DNA from: Candidatus Tepidiaquacella proteinivora
Lineage (GTDB): Bacteria > Bacteroidota > Ignavibacteria > Tepidaquicellales > Tepidaquicellaceae
Reading direction: 5' to 3'
NCBI GenBank assembly: GCA_013348845.1
Contig: CP054675.1
Location: 1,497,501-1,561,500, forward strand
DNA: 64,000 nucleotides
The notes under the pieces are model-generated. The model searched no databases. It was not told where the DNA came from and saw nothing but the letters and a program-made list of their open reading frames with translations. Position numbers and translations under genes: made by a program. This document shows positions 9,472-19,229 of this stretch, piece by piece; position 1 is the stretch's first letter; each line of letters opens with the position of its first letter.

Positions 9472-10614
9472 ATGATAGATACAAAGCGACATATAGAGAA
9501 AACAATTCTTGTCTGTTATTCTAACAGAAAAGACAGAAAGCACTATCATAATTATGAATCCTTATATGAATTAAAATTTCTTGCAGAAACAGCTGGGGCT
9601 GATGTAGTTAAATTTTTTTATCAAGAGAATGACACATTTGACCCGAGATATTTAATTGGAAAAGGAAAGGTTATCGAAATAGCAAATTATGTAAAAGAGA
9701 ACTCAATAGATTTAATTATTTTCGAAAATGAACTTTCCTATACACAATTAAGAAATCTTGAACAAATTATCAAATGTAAAATTATTGACAAATCAAATCT
9801 TATATTAGATATTTTCGCTTCACACGCCCGCACAGCTCAAGCAAAGTTACAAGTAGAGTTAGCACAATTACAATATATTTTACCCCGCCTGACAAAACAA
9901 TGGACTCACCTGTCCAAACAATATGGTGGCATAGGTACAAAAGGACCAGGAGAAACCCAAATTGAAACTGATAGAAGATTGATAAAAAAACGGATTTCAA
10001 TATTAAAAGAAAAATTGAAAAAAATCAGTACTCAACAAAAAACACAATCAGAAAGGAGAAAGAATTATTACAGATTAGCAATAGTAGGATATACAAATTC
10101 AGGTAAATCGACTTTGTTAAACCTTATAACTAAATCAAATGTTTTAGTAGAAAATAAACTTTTTGCTACACTTGATTCTACAACTAAGACATTATATGTT
10201 CCTGAAAATGAAACATATACAAAGGTATTAGTCTCTGATACAGTTGGATTTATTAAGAATCTGCCACATCATTTAGTAGAATCTTTTAAATCCACTCTTT
10301 CAGAAGTTGTTGAGTCAGATATATTATTAAATGTTACTGATATTTCAACCCCGAATTTTGAAGAACAGATGGCAGTTGTAAACGATATATTAACTGACCT
10401 AAATGCTTATGAAAAACTGATAATAAATGTTTTCAATAAGGTTGATTTATTAGAAAATAAAAATATAATTGAGTCTGTAAAAAGAAATTATAAAAATACT
10501 GTAATAATATCTGCTTTGAAAAAGATAAATATTGACGCATTATTTAATGAAATTATGACTCAGATTTTGATTCTAAAAAAGAGAAAAGTCTTTAATATTT
10601 CAGAACAAAATTAA
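9472..10614 (+). CDS. hflX: GTPase HflX
   Basis: A 380-residue GTPase of the HflX family, which acts on ribosomes, including splitting stalled or heat-damaged 70S particles. The N-terminal HflX domain contains DPRYLIGKGK, and the GTP-binding domain has G1 GYTNSGKST, G3 DTVGF and G4 NKVD. Length is slightly below the roughly 420 residues of the E. coli protein. It is followed 22 bases later by ispH. Confidence 0.92.
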   Translation: MIDTKRHIEKTILVCYSNRKDRKHYHNYESLYELKFLAETAGADVVKFFYQENDTFDPRYLIGKGKVIEIANYVKENSIDLIIFENELSYTQLRNLEQIIKCKIIDKSNLILDIFASHARTAQAKLQVELAQLQYILPRLTKQWTHLSKQYGGIGTKGPGETQIETDRRLIKKRISILKEKLKKISTQQKTQSERRKNYYRLAIVGYTNSGKSTLLNLITKSNVLVENKLFATLDSTTKTLYVPENETYTKVLVSDTVGFIKNLPHHLVESFKSTLSEVVESDILLNVTDISTPNFEEQMAVVNDILTDLNAYEKLIINVFNKVDLLENKNIIESVKRNYKNTVIISALKKINIDALFNEIMTQILILKKRKVFNISEQN

Positions 10615-10636
10615 AAACAAACGATTAATCTAAAAA

Positions 10637-11872
10637 ATGAAAAAATTTCAAACACCTTTGTTTTTTAATAGTTCATTAATTCAGGAAATAAAAAAAAATA
10701 GAGATTCGGAAGATAGAAATAAAAAGGATTTTTCTCCTTCTAAATTGAATTTCGGAACTATTGAATTTATTTTACCAAGATTTTTTGGCTTTTGCTATGG
10801 TGTAGAAAATGCATTAGAAATAATTTATAAAGCAATAGAAGAAAACCCAAACAAAAATATTTATTTACTCAGTGAAATTATCCATAATCCTTTTGTTAAT
10901 AGTGAGTTAAACAGTAGAGGGGTAAAATTTATATTTAATTCTGAAGGGAAACAAATAATTGAATGGGATAAATTAAGTAATCAGGATATTATTGTAATCC
11001 CCGCTTTTGGTGTAACTGTTGAAGTTGAAAAGAAAATTACCGACCTTGGTCTTACACGCTATATTTACAATACAACCTGCCCTTTTGTGGTAAAAGTATG
11101 GAACAAAGCAGAAATATTGGGGAAGCAGGGTTACACAATACTTATACATGGAAAATACAGGCACGAAGAGACACAAGCTACATTTTCACACAGTAAGCAA
11201 TATGCACCAACATTAATAGTAAGAGATATCGAAGAAGTAAAAGTATTATCTGATTTTATCCTGTTAGATGAATTACAAAATCCTTTAAAGCAAAAAGAAT
11301 TTTTCGAATTTTTTAAAGAAAAATACTCTTCAGACTTTAAACCTGATAAACATTTAGAGAAAATTGCCGTCGTAAATCAAACTACTATGATAGCCAATGA
11401 AACAAAGGAAATTTCTGAATATATAAAATCAATAATGATAAAAAAATATGGTATAGAAAATTTATACAAACATTTTGCAGATACTAGGGATACTTTATGT
11501 TATGCTACACATCATAATCAAAGAGCAATCTATGAAGCTCTTGAATCAGAAGCTGACTTTTCAGTTGTTGTTGGAGGATATAACAGTTCCAATACAACAC
11601 ACATTGTAAAATTATGTAAGAAAAAAATTCCTACATATTTTATTTTATCAGAAAATAATATTATATCAAAAAATAAAATCAGACATTATGACATAGATAA
11701 GAAAATTGAAATTGAGACTGATAATTATATTCCTGAAAAAGATAAAGTAAAAATTATTTTAGCAAGTGGTTCTTCCTGCCCGGATTCAATAATCGAAAAT
11801 GTGTTAAAAAAATTATTATCCTTCTTTCCGAAAGCAAATATACCAGATAATTATAAACATCTACTTACTTAA
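10637..11872 (+). CDS. ispH: 4-hydroxy-3-methylbut-2-enyl diphosphate reductase, long form
   Basis: A 411-residue IspH, the last enzyme of the MEP pathway, making IPP and DMAPP. The three 4Fe-4S cysteines are Cys53 (FCYGVE), Cys148 (NTTCPFV) and Cys288 (DTLCYATHHNQ). The VNQTTM motif and IIHNP are also present. At 411 residues it matches the longer cyanobacterial/plant-type proteins rather than the roughly 315-residue E. coli type, with an extra N-terminal segment and an insert at about 205-240. It provides precursors for the carotenoid and polyprenyl genes elsewhere in the window. Its end overlaps the convergent mntP end by 4 bases. Confidence 0.9.
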   Translation: MKKFQTPLFFNSSLIQEIKKNRDSEDRNKKDFSPSKLNFGTIEFILPRFFGFCYGVENALEIIYKAIEENPNKNIYLLSEIIHNPFVNSELNSRGVKFIFNSEGKQIIEWDKLSNQDIIVIPAFGVTVEVEKKITDLGLTRYIYNTTCPFVVKVWNKAEILGKQGYTILIHGKYRHEETQATFSHSKQYAPTLIVRDIEEVKVLSDFILLDELQNPLKQKEFFEFFKEKYSSDFKPDKHLEKIAVVNQTTMIANETKEISEYIKSIMIKKYGIENLYKHFADTRDTLCYATHHNQRAIYEALESEADFSVVVGGYNSSNTTHIVKLCKKKIPTYFILSENNIISKNKIRHYDIDKKIEIETDNYIPEKDKVKIILASGSSCPDSIIENVLKKLLSFFPKANIPDNYKHLLT

Positions 11873-12429
11873 AAAAATAAATGTTCAATTACTATTTTCA
11901 CCCCCAGTAAAATTAAAACAATTCCCCCGATAACTTCTAATTTTTTACCAAATTTACTGCTAAGAGAATTACCGGATAATACACCTATTGCTGAAAGTGA
12001 AGCAGTTATAATACCAATAATAACCGCCGGATACCAAATAGATATATTTAGTAAAGCGAGACTTAACCCTACGGCAAAAGCATCAATACTTGTGGCAAGA
12101 CTTAACATAACAAGTGTAAAACCTTTTGTTGGATCAATTGAATAATTTTTTTCTTTTTTACTTACTCCTGAGATAATCATTTTAATACCAACATAACCTA
12201 ATAAAATTAATACTATCCAGTGGTCAATTTCAGAAGTATAAAGAGAAACTTGAAAACCAATTAACCATCCTATTACTGGCATTAAAAACTGAAAGAAGCC
12301 AAAATGAAATGATAATCTAAATAATGGTCTTATTCCCCTTGATTTAATATTAGTACCTGCAGCTATTGAAACAACAAATGCATCCATAGCAAGGACAAAA
12401 GCAATCAAAACTACCTCAAGATAAGTCAT
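11869..12429 (-). CDS. mntP: Putative Mn2+ efflux pump MntP
   Basis: A 186-residue, six-helix inner-membrane protein of the MntP (YebN) family, which exports manganese. Two internally related halves each carry the family's membrane Asp: Asp16 in LAMDAF and Asp117 in SIDAFAVG. Length equals the family norm. I see no yybP-ykoY-type manganese riboswitch in the short upstream gap to the deoxyhypusine-synthase-like gene (about 49 bases), so any manganese control would differ from the E. coli arrangement. Confidence 0.88.
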   Translation of the reverse strand: MTYLEVVLIAFVLAMDAFVVSIAAGTNIKSRGIRPLFRLSFHFGFFQFLMPVIGWLIGFQVSLYTSEIDHWIVLILLGYVGIKMIISGVSKKEKNYSIDPTKGFTLVMLSLATSIDAFAVGLSLALLNISIWYPAVIIGIITASLSAIGVLSGNSLSSKFGKKLEVIGGIVLILLGVKIVIEHLFF

Positions 12430-12478
12430 AAAAACTATTACATTCCTTTATCTTATATTCAAATAAAATCAAATAATT

Positions 12479-13510
12479 CTAAATAACAACTTTTTCAAAC
12501 ATTTTTGCAAATTCTCTTTTCTTTCTTATCTTCCAATTACCTTTATGATACGCATAACCAGCAATAAGAGGCATGGCAATAGTTGCTTCTGAAAATACCA
12601 TTTGCTCATAGGTCGTATCCACTTTACCCCAGGAACTTGCTTCTTTCAAAGTAGAACCGGATAAAGCTCCATCTCTTTCATCTGCTACAGTTATTTGTAT
12701 TGCATATTTATGCATTGGAATATCCTGTCCTAAAACATCAGCAGCAACTACAACATCCTGAGTGAAATTCTTTGGTACTCCACCACCAATCATAAAAATT
12801 CCTGTCTCTATTGCTTCTATTTTAATTTTAGTTAACTCAAGAAAATCACGGGCAGAATCAATGGAAACATATTTTTCCGTGTTATGCCATTGATGATAAA
12901 CAAACCCAAAACCTGCAGAACAGTCAGAGAAAGCAGGTACAAATATAGGGACATTATTTTCATAAGAAGCAAGTACAATTGAGTCTTTATTTTTCGCTTT
13001 CTCAGCGAGATATTTACCCATATACCATATAAACTCACGAGATGAATAAGGTCTTTTTTCAAGGGAATCACAAATTTCAGCAACAGTCATATCACAAATT
13101 CTCAATTCATCCTCATCAATAAATGTATCATAGATTCTATCTATATGTAACTCCCTTAACTCATTATCATCTACAAAAGGAGTCCCTATATAATGTTTAA
13201 ATCCCAGACCCTCAAAAAAATCCTGATCAACAATTATTGCTCCTGTAGATACAATTACATCAACCATCTTATTCCTTATCAGGTCAACAACAACATTTTT
13301 CAAACCGGCAGAAACTAAAGAACCGGCAAGGCATAAAATAATTGAACATTTTTCATCTTTAATCATCAAATCATAAATTTCAGCAGCTTTATAAAGATTT
13401 CTTGCCTGAAAAGCCATATTTTTAAATGACTCTACCAATGGCACAACATTGTATTTCTTTATGTCAATATGTTCTATTGTGGTTTTTAAATAATCTTTTT
13501 TAGTTCTCAT
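12479..13510 (-). CDS. Deoxyhypusine synthase-like / homospermidine synthase-like enzyme
   Basis: A 343-residue NAD-dependent enzyme of the deoxyhypusine synthase family. The conserved SSWGK motif contains Lys296, equivalent to the lysine that carries the aminobutyl group in the eukaryotic enzyme, and VSTGAI and IGGGVPKNF match family signatures. Bacteria lack the eIF5A substrate; characterised bacterial members make polyamines such as homospermidine. The most likely role is therefore aminobutyl transfer from spermidine to a small amine. Cytoplasmic. It sits between mntP and the outer-membrane protein on the minus strand. Confidence 0.82.
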   Translation of the reverse strand: MRTKKDYLKTTIEHIDIKKYNVVPLVESFKNMAFQARNLYKAAEIYDLMIKDEKCSIILCLAGSLVSAGLKNVVVDLIRNKMVDVIVSTGAIIVDQDFFEGLGFKHYIGTPFVDDNELRELHIDRIYDTFIDEDELRICDMTVAEICDSLEKRPYSSREFIWYMGKYLAEKAKNKDSIVLASYENNVPIFVPAFSDCSAGFGFVYHQWHNTEKYVSIDSARDFLELTKIKIEAIETGIFMIGGGVPKNFTQDVVVAADVLGQDIPMHKYAIQITVADERDGALSGSTLKEASSWGKVDTTYEQMVFSEATIAMPLIAGYAYHKGNWKIRKKREFAKMFEKVVI

Positions 13511-13595
13511 AAATTTTATTTTTATAGTGTTAAATATATTAAATTTTTACTGTGAGTTAAAGGGATATGAATTTATTGATTTATAATAAGAAAAA

Positions 13596-15344
13596 TCAGA
13601 AACTATTTATCAAGCCAAAATTAATTTTACCATCGAGGAAGCCATCCCCTTTTCCCAATGCATAACTTACACCAATTATACCAAGTCCGGTTTCAATCTG
13701 CATTCCAAAGCCATAACCATATAAGAACCCTTCCTGTTTAGATATTCTTCCGGTAATATCACCGTCTCTGAAATAATAACCATAATCAAAAAAGGTAAAT
13801 ACAAAACTTTTTCTTCCGATTAAATATCTTAATTCTAAATTATTATAAGCAAGGCGGGAAGCAAGATATTGCTCCTCTCTATACCCTCTGATATTTTTAT
13901 TTCCCCCAATACGAAAATAATCGGAATCTTCAAATTTACTTGTTACAATTTGACCCCCAAAAAATTTAATAAATGTTACCTGAGATTTGAAAAGTGAAAA
14001 ATAAATATTTAGTGCAGAAAAATATTTTTGAATTGAGTGATTATCTCCCTGAGAAGTAAATATTTTTTTATCACCATAAATATATGATACACTATATAGA
14101 ATTCCCTTTGTTGGATTAAAAATATTGTCACGGCTATCGTATTTAATCTCAGTACCTGTAAATAAAACCCTTGCATCGGAAACCAATCTAATTGCATTAG
14201 AGTCAGATGAGGGAATAATTCTTTCATAGCCACCAATAACAGAACCAAAAAATCTGGAAGAGAACATTATTTCCGTTTTGAATTCGAAGTTTCTTTTTGT
14301 ATAAGTCGAGTCCTGAATTCTTTGATTAAATAAGATATTTATATTAGCAGGGAGAGACAGAAAATATGGTTCAAGATAACTTAATTCGAGATCCTGAGTT
14401 GATTTTCTTTCCTGCTGCCATTTTGCATTTATTCCTCTACCAGTGCCAAAAATATTCCTGAAACTTAAATTCACCAAGCCTGTAAAATATCCACTCTCAA
14501 TATCATTAGGAGGTGGGACATAGCCAATTACTCCATCAAATGTATTTGTATTCCCTTCTTTAACATTAATAAGTAACCCTGTTTTACCTGTATTTTTCAC
14601 GGTATATATCCTGGGTTCATCAATTTTTTCGAAAAAGTTTAATCGATCAAGTTTATATTTAATTTCTTCTATCTGTTCTCTTGTTATTGTTTTATTTTCA
14701 CCCAAATTTATTTCCCTTAATATTACATAATCCTTCGTTGACTCGTTACCAGTAATTTTAATTTCATCAATTTTAATTTGAGAACCCTCCTGAACTAAAA
14801 TTTTTATCTCGAGAAAAGGATTATCTGAAAAATAGTAAATATTAATTCCCCCTAATTTCACAGTAGTAAATGGTAAACCTATATTTTCATAGTATTGCAA
14901 TAAATTTTTAATATCATTATTCAGTTTATTATCATTTAATATTTCACCTTTTTTAGTTTCAAATATTTCTAAAATCTTGTTTTCCGGTACTGAATTATTA
15001 CCAGTTATAAGTATTTTCCCGACCTTGACTTGTTTGTTTTCATTAATCTCAAAAGAAACATCAATGTAACTTGAGTCATTGTTATATACTATTTTATAAT
15101 CACCAATATTTACAAGGAGAAAACCTGCTTCTTTATATTTTTGTCTTATCAGTTTTAAATCTAATTCGAATTGCTTTAAATCAAATTGCTTATCTTTTTT
15201 TGTAACCATATTTTCAAGGAGTTCCGATGTAGAAAAATATTCATTACCTGATATTTTAATTTCATTAACAAGGGCTTGAGAAAATATTAAACAAGGGAAT
15301 AGGTGTAAGAATAAAAATGTAAATATTAAAACTTTTCTTTGCAC
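13596..15344 (-). CDS. Omp85-family outer-membrane protein (BamA/TamA-like)
   Basis: A 582-residue outer-membrane protein with a GTG start, a signal peptide (about residues 1-22, ending IFSQ), about three POTRA-like repeats (about 25-270, with repeated IKISGN/ILITGNN/IKITGNES strand starts), and a C-terminal beta barrel (about 275-582). The barrel carries the FRIGGNKNIRGYRE motif (the Omp85 G-x-R-G-Y/F signature), and the protein ends in phenylalanine. It is shorter than BamA, which usually has five POTRA domains, so a TamA-like or specialised assembly role is more likely than the essential BamA. Confidence 0.85.
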   Translation of the reverse strand: MQRKVLIFTFLFLHLFPCLIFSQALVNEIKISGNEYFSTSELLENMVTKKDKQFDLKQFELDLKLIRQKYKEAGFLLVNIGDYKIVYNNDSSYIDVSFEINENKQVKVGKILITGNNSVPENKILEIFETKKGEILNDNKLNNDIKNLLQYYENIGLPFTTVKLGGINIYYFSDNPFLEIKILVQEGSQIKIDEIKITGNESTKDYVILREINLGENKTITREQIEEIKYKLDRLNFFEKIDEPRIYTVKNTGKTGLLINVKEGNTNTFDGVIGYVPPPNDIESGYFTGLVNLSFRNIFGTGRGINAKWQQERKSTQDLELSYLEPYFLSLPANINILFNQRIQDSTYTKRNFEFKTEIMFSSRFFGSVIGGYERIIPSSDSNAIRLVSDARVLFTGTEIKYDSRDNIFNPTKGILYSVSYIYGDKKIFTSQGDNHSIQKYFSALNIYFSLFKSQVTFIKFFGGQIVTSKFEDSDYFRIGGNKNIRGYREEQYLASRLAYNNLELRYLIGRKSFVFTFFDYGYYFRDGDITGRISKQEGFLYGYGFGMQIETGLGIIGVSYALGKGDGFLDGKINFGLINSF

Positions 15345-15392
15345 TGTGAAAATAGTTATATGGTTCTCTATAAAAACTTATACCTTATTTTT

Positions 15393-16412
15393 TTATTCTG
15401 ATAATTTTTCATAAGCATCTATTATATCTCTTACCAATTTGTGTCTTACGACATCAGCACGGGTAAAGTAAACAAAAGAAATACCCTCTATATCTTTAAG
15501 TATTCTTTGAATTTCAACAAGCCCCGAATTACTTTTATTAGGTAAATCTATTTGGGTAATATCACCTGTAACAATTGCCTTTGAATTTACACCAAGTCGT
15601 GTAAGAAACATTTTCATTTGCAAAGAGGTAGAATTTTGAGCCTCATCAAGAATTACAAAAGCATTATTTAAAGTTCTTCCACGCATATATGCAAGCGGAA
15701 TTACTTCAATGGTATTTCTTTCAACATAAGTTTTCAGTTTTTCAAAAGGTATCATATCTTCCAACGCATCATACAATGGCCTTAGATAAGGATCGATTTT
15801 CTCGGTAAGGTCACCTGGAAGAAACCCAAGACTCTCTCCGGCTTCTACGGCGGGACGGGTTAACACAATTTTATTAACCTCTTTATTTTTCAAAGCAGCT
15901 ACAGCAAAAGCAACAGCAAGATAAGTTTTACCTGTACCGGCAGGACCAATGGCGAAAACGATATCATTTTCTTTTACTTTGCGATAATATTCATATTGGC
16001 CTTCAGAACGAGGTCTAATATATTCATTTTTTTTATATAATATAATATGATTTAAATCTGAAGTGTTTAATCCATATTTATCTTTGAATCTGTTCTGATC
16101 ATCTTTTTCATCAACTAAATCAAGTACGAGATTAATATCGTTTTCATTTATTTGTCCTTGTTTTTTGTATAGAAAAATTAATTCTTTAAAGACTTTCTCA
16201 ACTTTTTCAACTTCACTTTTTTCTCCCTTTATAAAAATATTTTGTCCCCTTAAAATAATCTTTGCATTAAAATTACTTCTAATAAGTTCAAGTTTTTCTT
16301 CTCTTACACCTGCAAAACTAATCACATCAATACCTATCAGATTTACCTCTCTTTGCGAATAATCATTATTTTCAAAGTCTTTTAATCCCGATGAATTTTT
16401 ATTTTCTTCTAT
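15393..16412 (-). CDS. PhoH-family ATPase, probable AUA start
   Basis: A PhoH-like P-loop ATPase associated with RNA metabolism. Walker A is GPAGTGKT (residues 156-163 in the long form), with VILDEAQN as Walker B. The first standard start is GTG at 16325, but that would cut off family-typical N-terminal sequence (EVNLIGIDVISFAGV). The frame stays open and codes plausibly back to ATA at 16410-16412, which has an excellent ribosome binding site, AGAAAGGAG, six bases upstream. The gene at 43651 has the same AGAAAGGAG leader in front of an ATG. I therefore place the start at the ATA (339 residues) and treat it as an AUA start or an ATG-to-ATA change. Confidence 0.82.
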   Translation of the reverse strand: MEENKNSSGLKDFENNDYSQREVNLIGIDVISFAGVREEKLELIRSNFNAKIILRGQNIFIKGEKSEVEKVEKVFKELIFLYKKQGQINENDINLVLDLVDEKDDQNRFKDKYGLNTSDLNHIILYKKNEYIRPRSEGQYEYYRKVKENDIVFAIGPAGTGKTYLAVAFAVAALKNKEVNKIVLTRPAVEAGESLGFLPGDLTEKIDPYLRPLYDALEDMIPFEKLKTYVERNTIEVIPLAYMRGRTLNNAFVILDEAQNSTSLQMKMFLTRLGVNSKAIVTGDITQIDLPNKSNSGLVEIQRILKDIEGISFVYFTRADVVRHKLVRDIIDAYEKLSE

Positions 16413-16427
16413 TTTTTTCTCCTTTCT
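16413..16427 (-). promoter_or_regulatory. Ribosome binding site deciding the phoH start
   Basis: On the minus strand AGAAAGGAG (16419-16427) is followed by six A residues and then ATA. It matches the leader of the ATG-started gene at 43651 almost base for base. It is the main evidence that phoH translation begins at 16412 rather than at the internal GTG. Confidence 0.7.
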
Positions 16428-16919
16428 GTATTTTTTGTTAATAAATTTAAATTGATTAATTGAAAAATAAAAGCCGATATTTATTCATCAAATATTTTCA
16501 AATTTAATATATGTTGTTTTATCATAATTTTTTTTGCAAGTTTTTATTTTGTGCAATTTATTTCTCAATACAAATTATCTAATGATTTTATTAATATAAT
16601 CATCAAGACTTAAATAAAAAAGTAAACTAATAAATTCAACTTTAATAATTTACTCACTTTGTTTAATCATATATTTATTTTGAAAAATTATTTAAATATA
16701 TTTCGCTGTATAGTAGAACAATCTGATAACGTTGTATAAATATATTGTAATAATCTAAAGCAATAAGTATTTTTAAAATATAAAAGTTATAATATATCGT
16801 AAAATTGTATAAAACTTGAACCAAGTTTGATAATCTTATTTAAACAAATATTGAGATGCAATTAAAGTTTTGAGGCAATATGTTATTACAGATATTTATT
16901 GAAAAAAAATGATAATAGT
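16428..16919. other. AT-rich intergenic region between phoH and the carotenoid genes
   Basis: About 490 bases separate the divergent phoH and phytoene synthase genes, and they should hold both promoters. I found no open reading frame, RNA gene, strong hairpin or convincing TTG-N20-TAnnTTTG promoter. The base composition is extremely AT-rich, which makes hand prediction unreliable. Confidence 0.5.
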
Positions 16920-17762
16920 ATGAGTTATGAATTCTATTTAAGTAATTGTTATAAAATATCCAAACTTTTAACAAAAAATTATAGCACTTCTTTTTCTTTA
17001 GCAACTTCCCTTTTGAAAAGGGAACAAAGATATGCCATTTATGCTATTTACGGCTTCGTTCGAACTGCTGATGAAATTGTTGATAGTTTTCATAACTTTG
17101 AAAAAGAATTCTTATTGGAAAAATTATATCAGGATTTAAATTATGCATTAGAGAAGGGCATCAGCACAAATGTTGTACTAATGGCTTTTGCTGACACAGT
17201 GAGAAAATATAACATTAATAAAGATCATATTGATGCTTTTATGAACAGTATGAGAAAAGACTTGGATAAAAAATTATATCATAGCACAAATGAATTGAAG
17301 AGCTATATTTATGGTTCGGCAGATGTAGTAGGGTTAATGTGCCTGAAGGTATTTTGTGAAGGGAATGAATCTTTATATAATGAGTTAAAACATACCGCTC
17401 AGAAGTTAGGGTCTGCATTTCAAAAAGTTAATTTTATTCGTGATTTAAAGGATGATATAATGAAATTGGGTAGGAAATATTTTCCTGAAATTTCAAACAA
17501 TAATTTTGACGATAATACCAAAAAGCAGATAGAAGAATCAATAGAGAAAGATTTTAGTGAAGCCTTAAAGGGAATAAAAAAACTACCCGGGAGGTCTAAA
17601 ATTGCTGTTGCTTCTGCTTATTTTTACTTTATGGGAGTTTTTAAAAAAATTAAGCGCTCATCTCCGGAAAAACTGCTTACTCATAGAATTCGAATATCAA
17701 ACTTTAGAAAATATCTGATAATTATCAAGGTTGTAATAATGTATAAGTTAAAGCTTATTTAA
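16920..17762 (+). CDS. crtB: Phytoene synthase
   Basis: A 280-residue squalene/phytoene synthase family enzyme, joining two GGPP molecules into phytoene. The first aspartate-rich motif is DEIVD within VRTADEIVD, and the second lies in FIRDLKDD. The YSTSFSLAT segment near the N-terminus and the RKYFP segment are also typical. A TTG at 16899 would add seven residues, but the ATG at 16920 fits the family N-terminus better; neither has a clear ribosome binding site. It opens the carotenoid cluster, and desaturase-type genes downstream make phytoene synthase more likely than squalene synthase. Confidence 0.85.
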   Translation: MSYEFYLSNCYKISKLLTKNYSTSFSLATSLLKREQRYAIYAIYGFVRTADEIVDSFHNFEKEFLLEKLYQDLNYALEKGISTNVVLMAFADTVRKYNINKDHIDAFMNSMRKDLDKKLYHSTNELKSYIYGSADVVGLMCLKVFCEGNESLYNELKHTAQKLGSAFQKVNFIRDLKDDIMKLGRKYFPEISNNNFDDNTKKQIEESIEKDFSEALKGIKKLPGRSKIAVASAYFYFMGVFKKIKRSSPEKLLTHRIRISNFRKYLIIIKVVIMYKLKLI

Positions 17763-17953
17763 AGTAAAAATAAATTAATTTTTTTAATTTAAAACAATAA
17801 ATATTCATAAGACGGTTTCTTTAGAAAACATAACAATGGAATACATTATTAGAATTGGCAGAATAAATTTATATTTTTTAATTCATAAAAATTATTTACA
17901 AAATTATCATTTGAAACAAACAATGGGAAATTGCTAATTTAATTTCATTATAA

Positions 17954-18601
17954 ATGATATCGTTTGTTCAGAATAAGTTAGAACTATCCAAAACAAAAAC
18001 TTCTGTTATTACTTTCTATATTATTGGTCTTATAGGTTTTATAATTCCCAATACAAAAAATATTTTTTTAAAGACAACCCCTTATGTTTTATTATTAAGT
18101 ACTTTTTTAATTGGTCTTTATCATAAGAAATATAAGGAAAAAGAAATATTTGTATTTCTTCTGATTTTTGTCTTAGGATTTTTTATCGAAGTTATTGGAG
18201 TAAATACTTCTTTAATATTCGGTAGTTATACATACGGAAATAGTTTAGGTGTAAAAATTTTCAACACTCCTTTAATAATTGGTATTAACTGGCTGTTTTT
18301 AACATATACTTCGACTTCAATAGCTACAAAATTCAAGTTGAACAAGCTGTTTACTGTACTCATTGCTTCTACTCTAATGCTAATTTATGACTTCATATTA
18401 GAACAAGTTGCCCATAAAATGGATATGTGGAGTTGGGAAAATAATATAATACCTATTAAAAATTATATTTCATGGTGGTTAATAGGAATTGTGTTTGTCA
18501 GTTTTATTAAAATTTTTAACGTTGAAACTAAAAATCCTTTGGCTCTAACAATATTTATTTGTCAATTTCTATTCCTTATCATTCTATCTATAGTTTTATA
18601 A
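17954..18601 (+). CDS. Carotenoid biosynthesis membrane protein, CruF-like (DUF422)
   Basis: A 215-residue integral membrane protein with about seven hydrophobic segments. The conserved FIEVIGVNTSLIFGSYTYG block and the following PLIIGINWLF match the CruF/DUF422 family of carotenoid 1,2-hydratases, which add a hydroxyl to the acyclic end of a carotenoid. Its place between phytoene synthase and glycosyl/acyl transferases supports a role in making a 1'-hydroxylated carotenoid for later glycosylation. The exact substrate cannot be decided. It follows crtB by 191 AT-rich bases with no gene in them. Confidence 0.75.
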   Translation: MISFVQNKLELSKTKTSVITFYIIGLIGFIIPNTKNIFLKTTPYVLLLSTFLIGLYHKKYKEKEIFVFLLIFVLGFFIEVIGVNTSLIFGSYTYGNSLGVKIFNTPLIIGINWLFLTYTSTSIATKFKLNKLFTVLIASTLMLIYDFILEQVAHKMDMWSWENNIIPIKNYISWWLIGIVFVSFIKIFNVETKNPLALTIFICQFLFLIILSIVL

Positions 18602-18608
18602 TATAAAT

Positions 18609-19229
18609 ATGATTAAAACAAAACATCATTTTATAATCTATCCATTATTCAGATGGCTAACCCGTTATTTATTAAAGCGAAATTTTACATCTATTTCTAT
18701 AAACGGTAATTTCATCGACAATGGGAAAGCATTATTAGTTATTTCAAATCATATCAGTTGGTGGGATGGTTTCTGGGTTGAATATATAAATCAAAAGATA
18801 ATTCACAGGAAAATGTATTTTATGATGCTGGAAGATCAACTAAAAAAACATTGGTATTTTCAATATACAGGCGGATACTCAATTAAAAAAAAGTCAAAGG
18901 ATATAATAGAAAGTATTAATTATACAATTCAGTTATTAAAAGACCATCAAAATATTGTCCTTATGTTTCCGCAGGGTGAAATAAAATCAGTATATAATAA
19001 TATAATACATTTTGAGAACGGGATTAACAGAATTATCAAAGACTGCTCTCCGGATTTACAGGTGCTTTTTGTAGCCTGTTTTCCGGAATATCTATCTGAC
19101 CCAAAACCAAATGTATTTATATATTTAAAAAATTATTCTATAGAAAACTTAAGAAAAAGTAACATTGAAAGTGAGTATAATTTGTTTTTTAATGAAGCTT
19201 TAAATATGCAAAAATCAAAATCTATATGA
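18609..19229 (+). CDS. PlsC-like acyltransferase of the carotenoid cluster (CruD-like)
   Basis: A 206-residue lysophospholipid-acyltransferase-fold enzyme. The HX4D catalytic motif is His48 to Asp53 in NHISWWDG, and a second family motif with FPQGE appears further on. It sits between the CruF-like gene and a GT2 glycosyltransferase, whose ATG it overlaps by 4 bases (ATGA). That position suggests it acylates the sugar of a glycosyl carotenoid, as CruD does in green sulfur bacteria, but a phospholipid role is possible. Peripheral or membrane-associated. Confidence 0.7.
   Translation: MIKTKHHFIIYPLFRWLTRYLLKRNFTSISINGNFIDNGKALLVISNHISWWDGFWVEYINQKIIHRKMYFMMLEDQLKKHWYFQYTGGYSIKKKSKDIIESINYTIQLLKDHQNIVLMFPQGEIKSVYNNIIHFENGINRIIKDCSPDLQVLFVACFPEYLSDPKPNVFIYLKNYSIENLRKSNIESEYNLFFNEALNMQKSKSI

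Noticed and set aside
13596-15344. BamA proper
   Set aside because: At 582 residues with about three POTRA repeats it is too short for the essential five-POTRA BamA; a TamA-like or accessory Omp85 is more likely.
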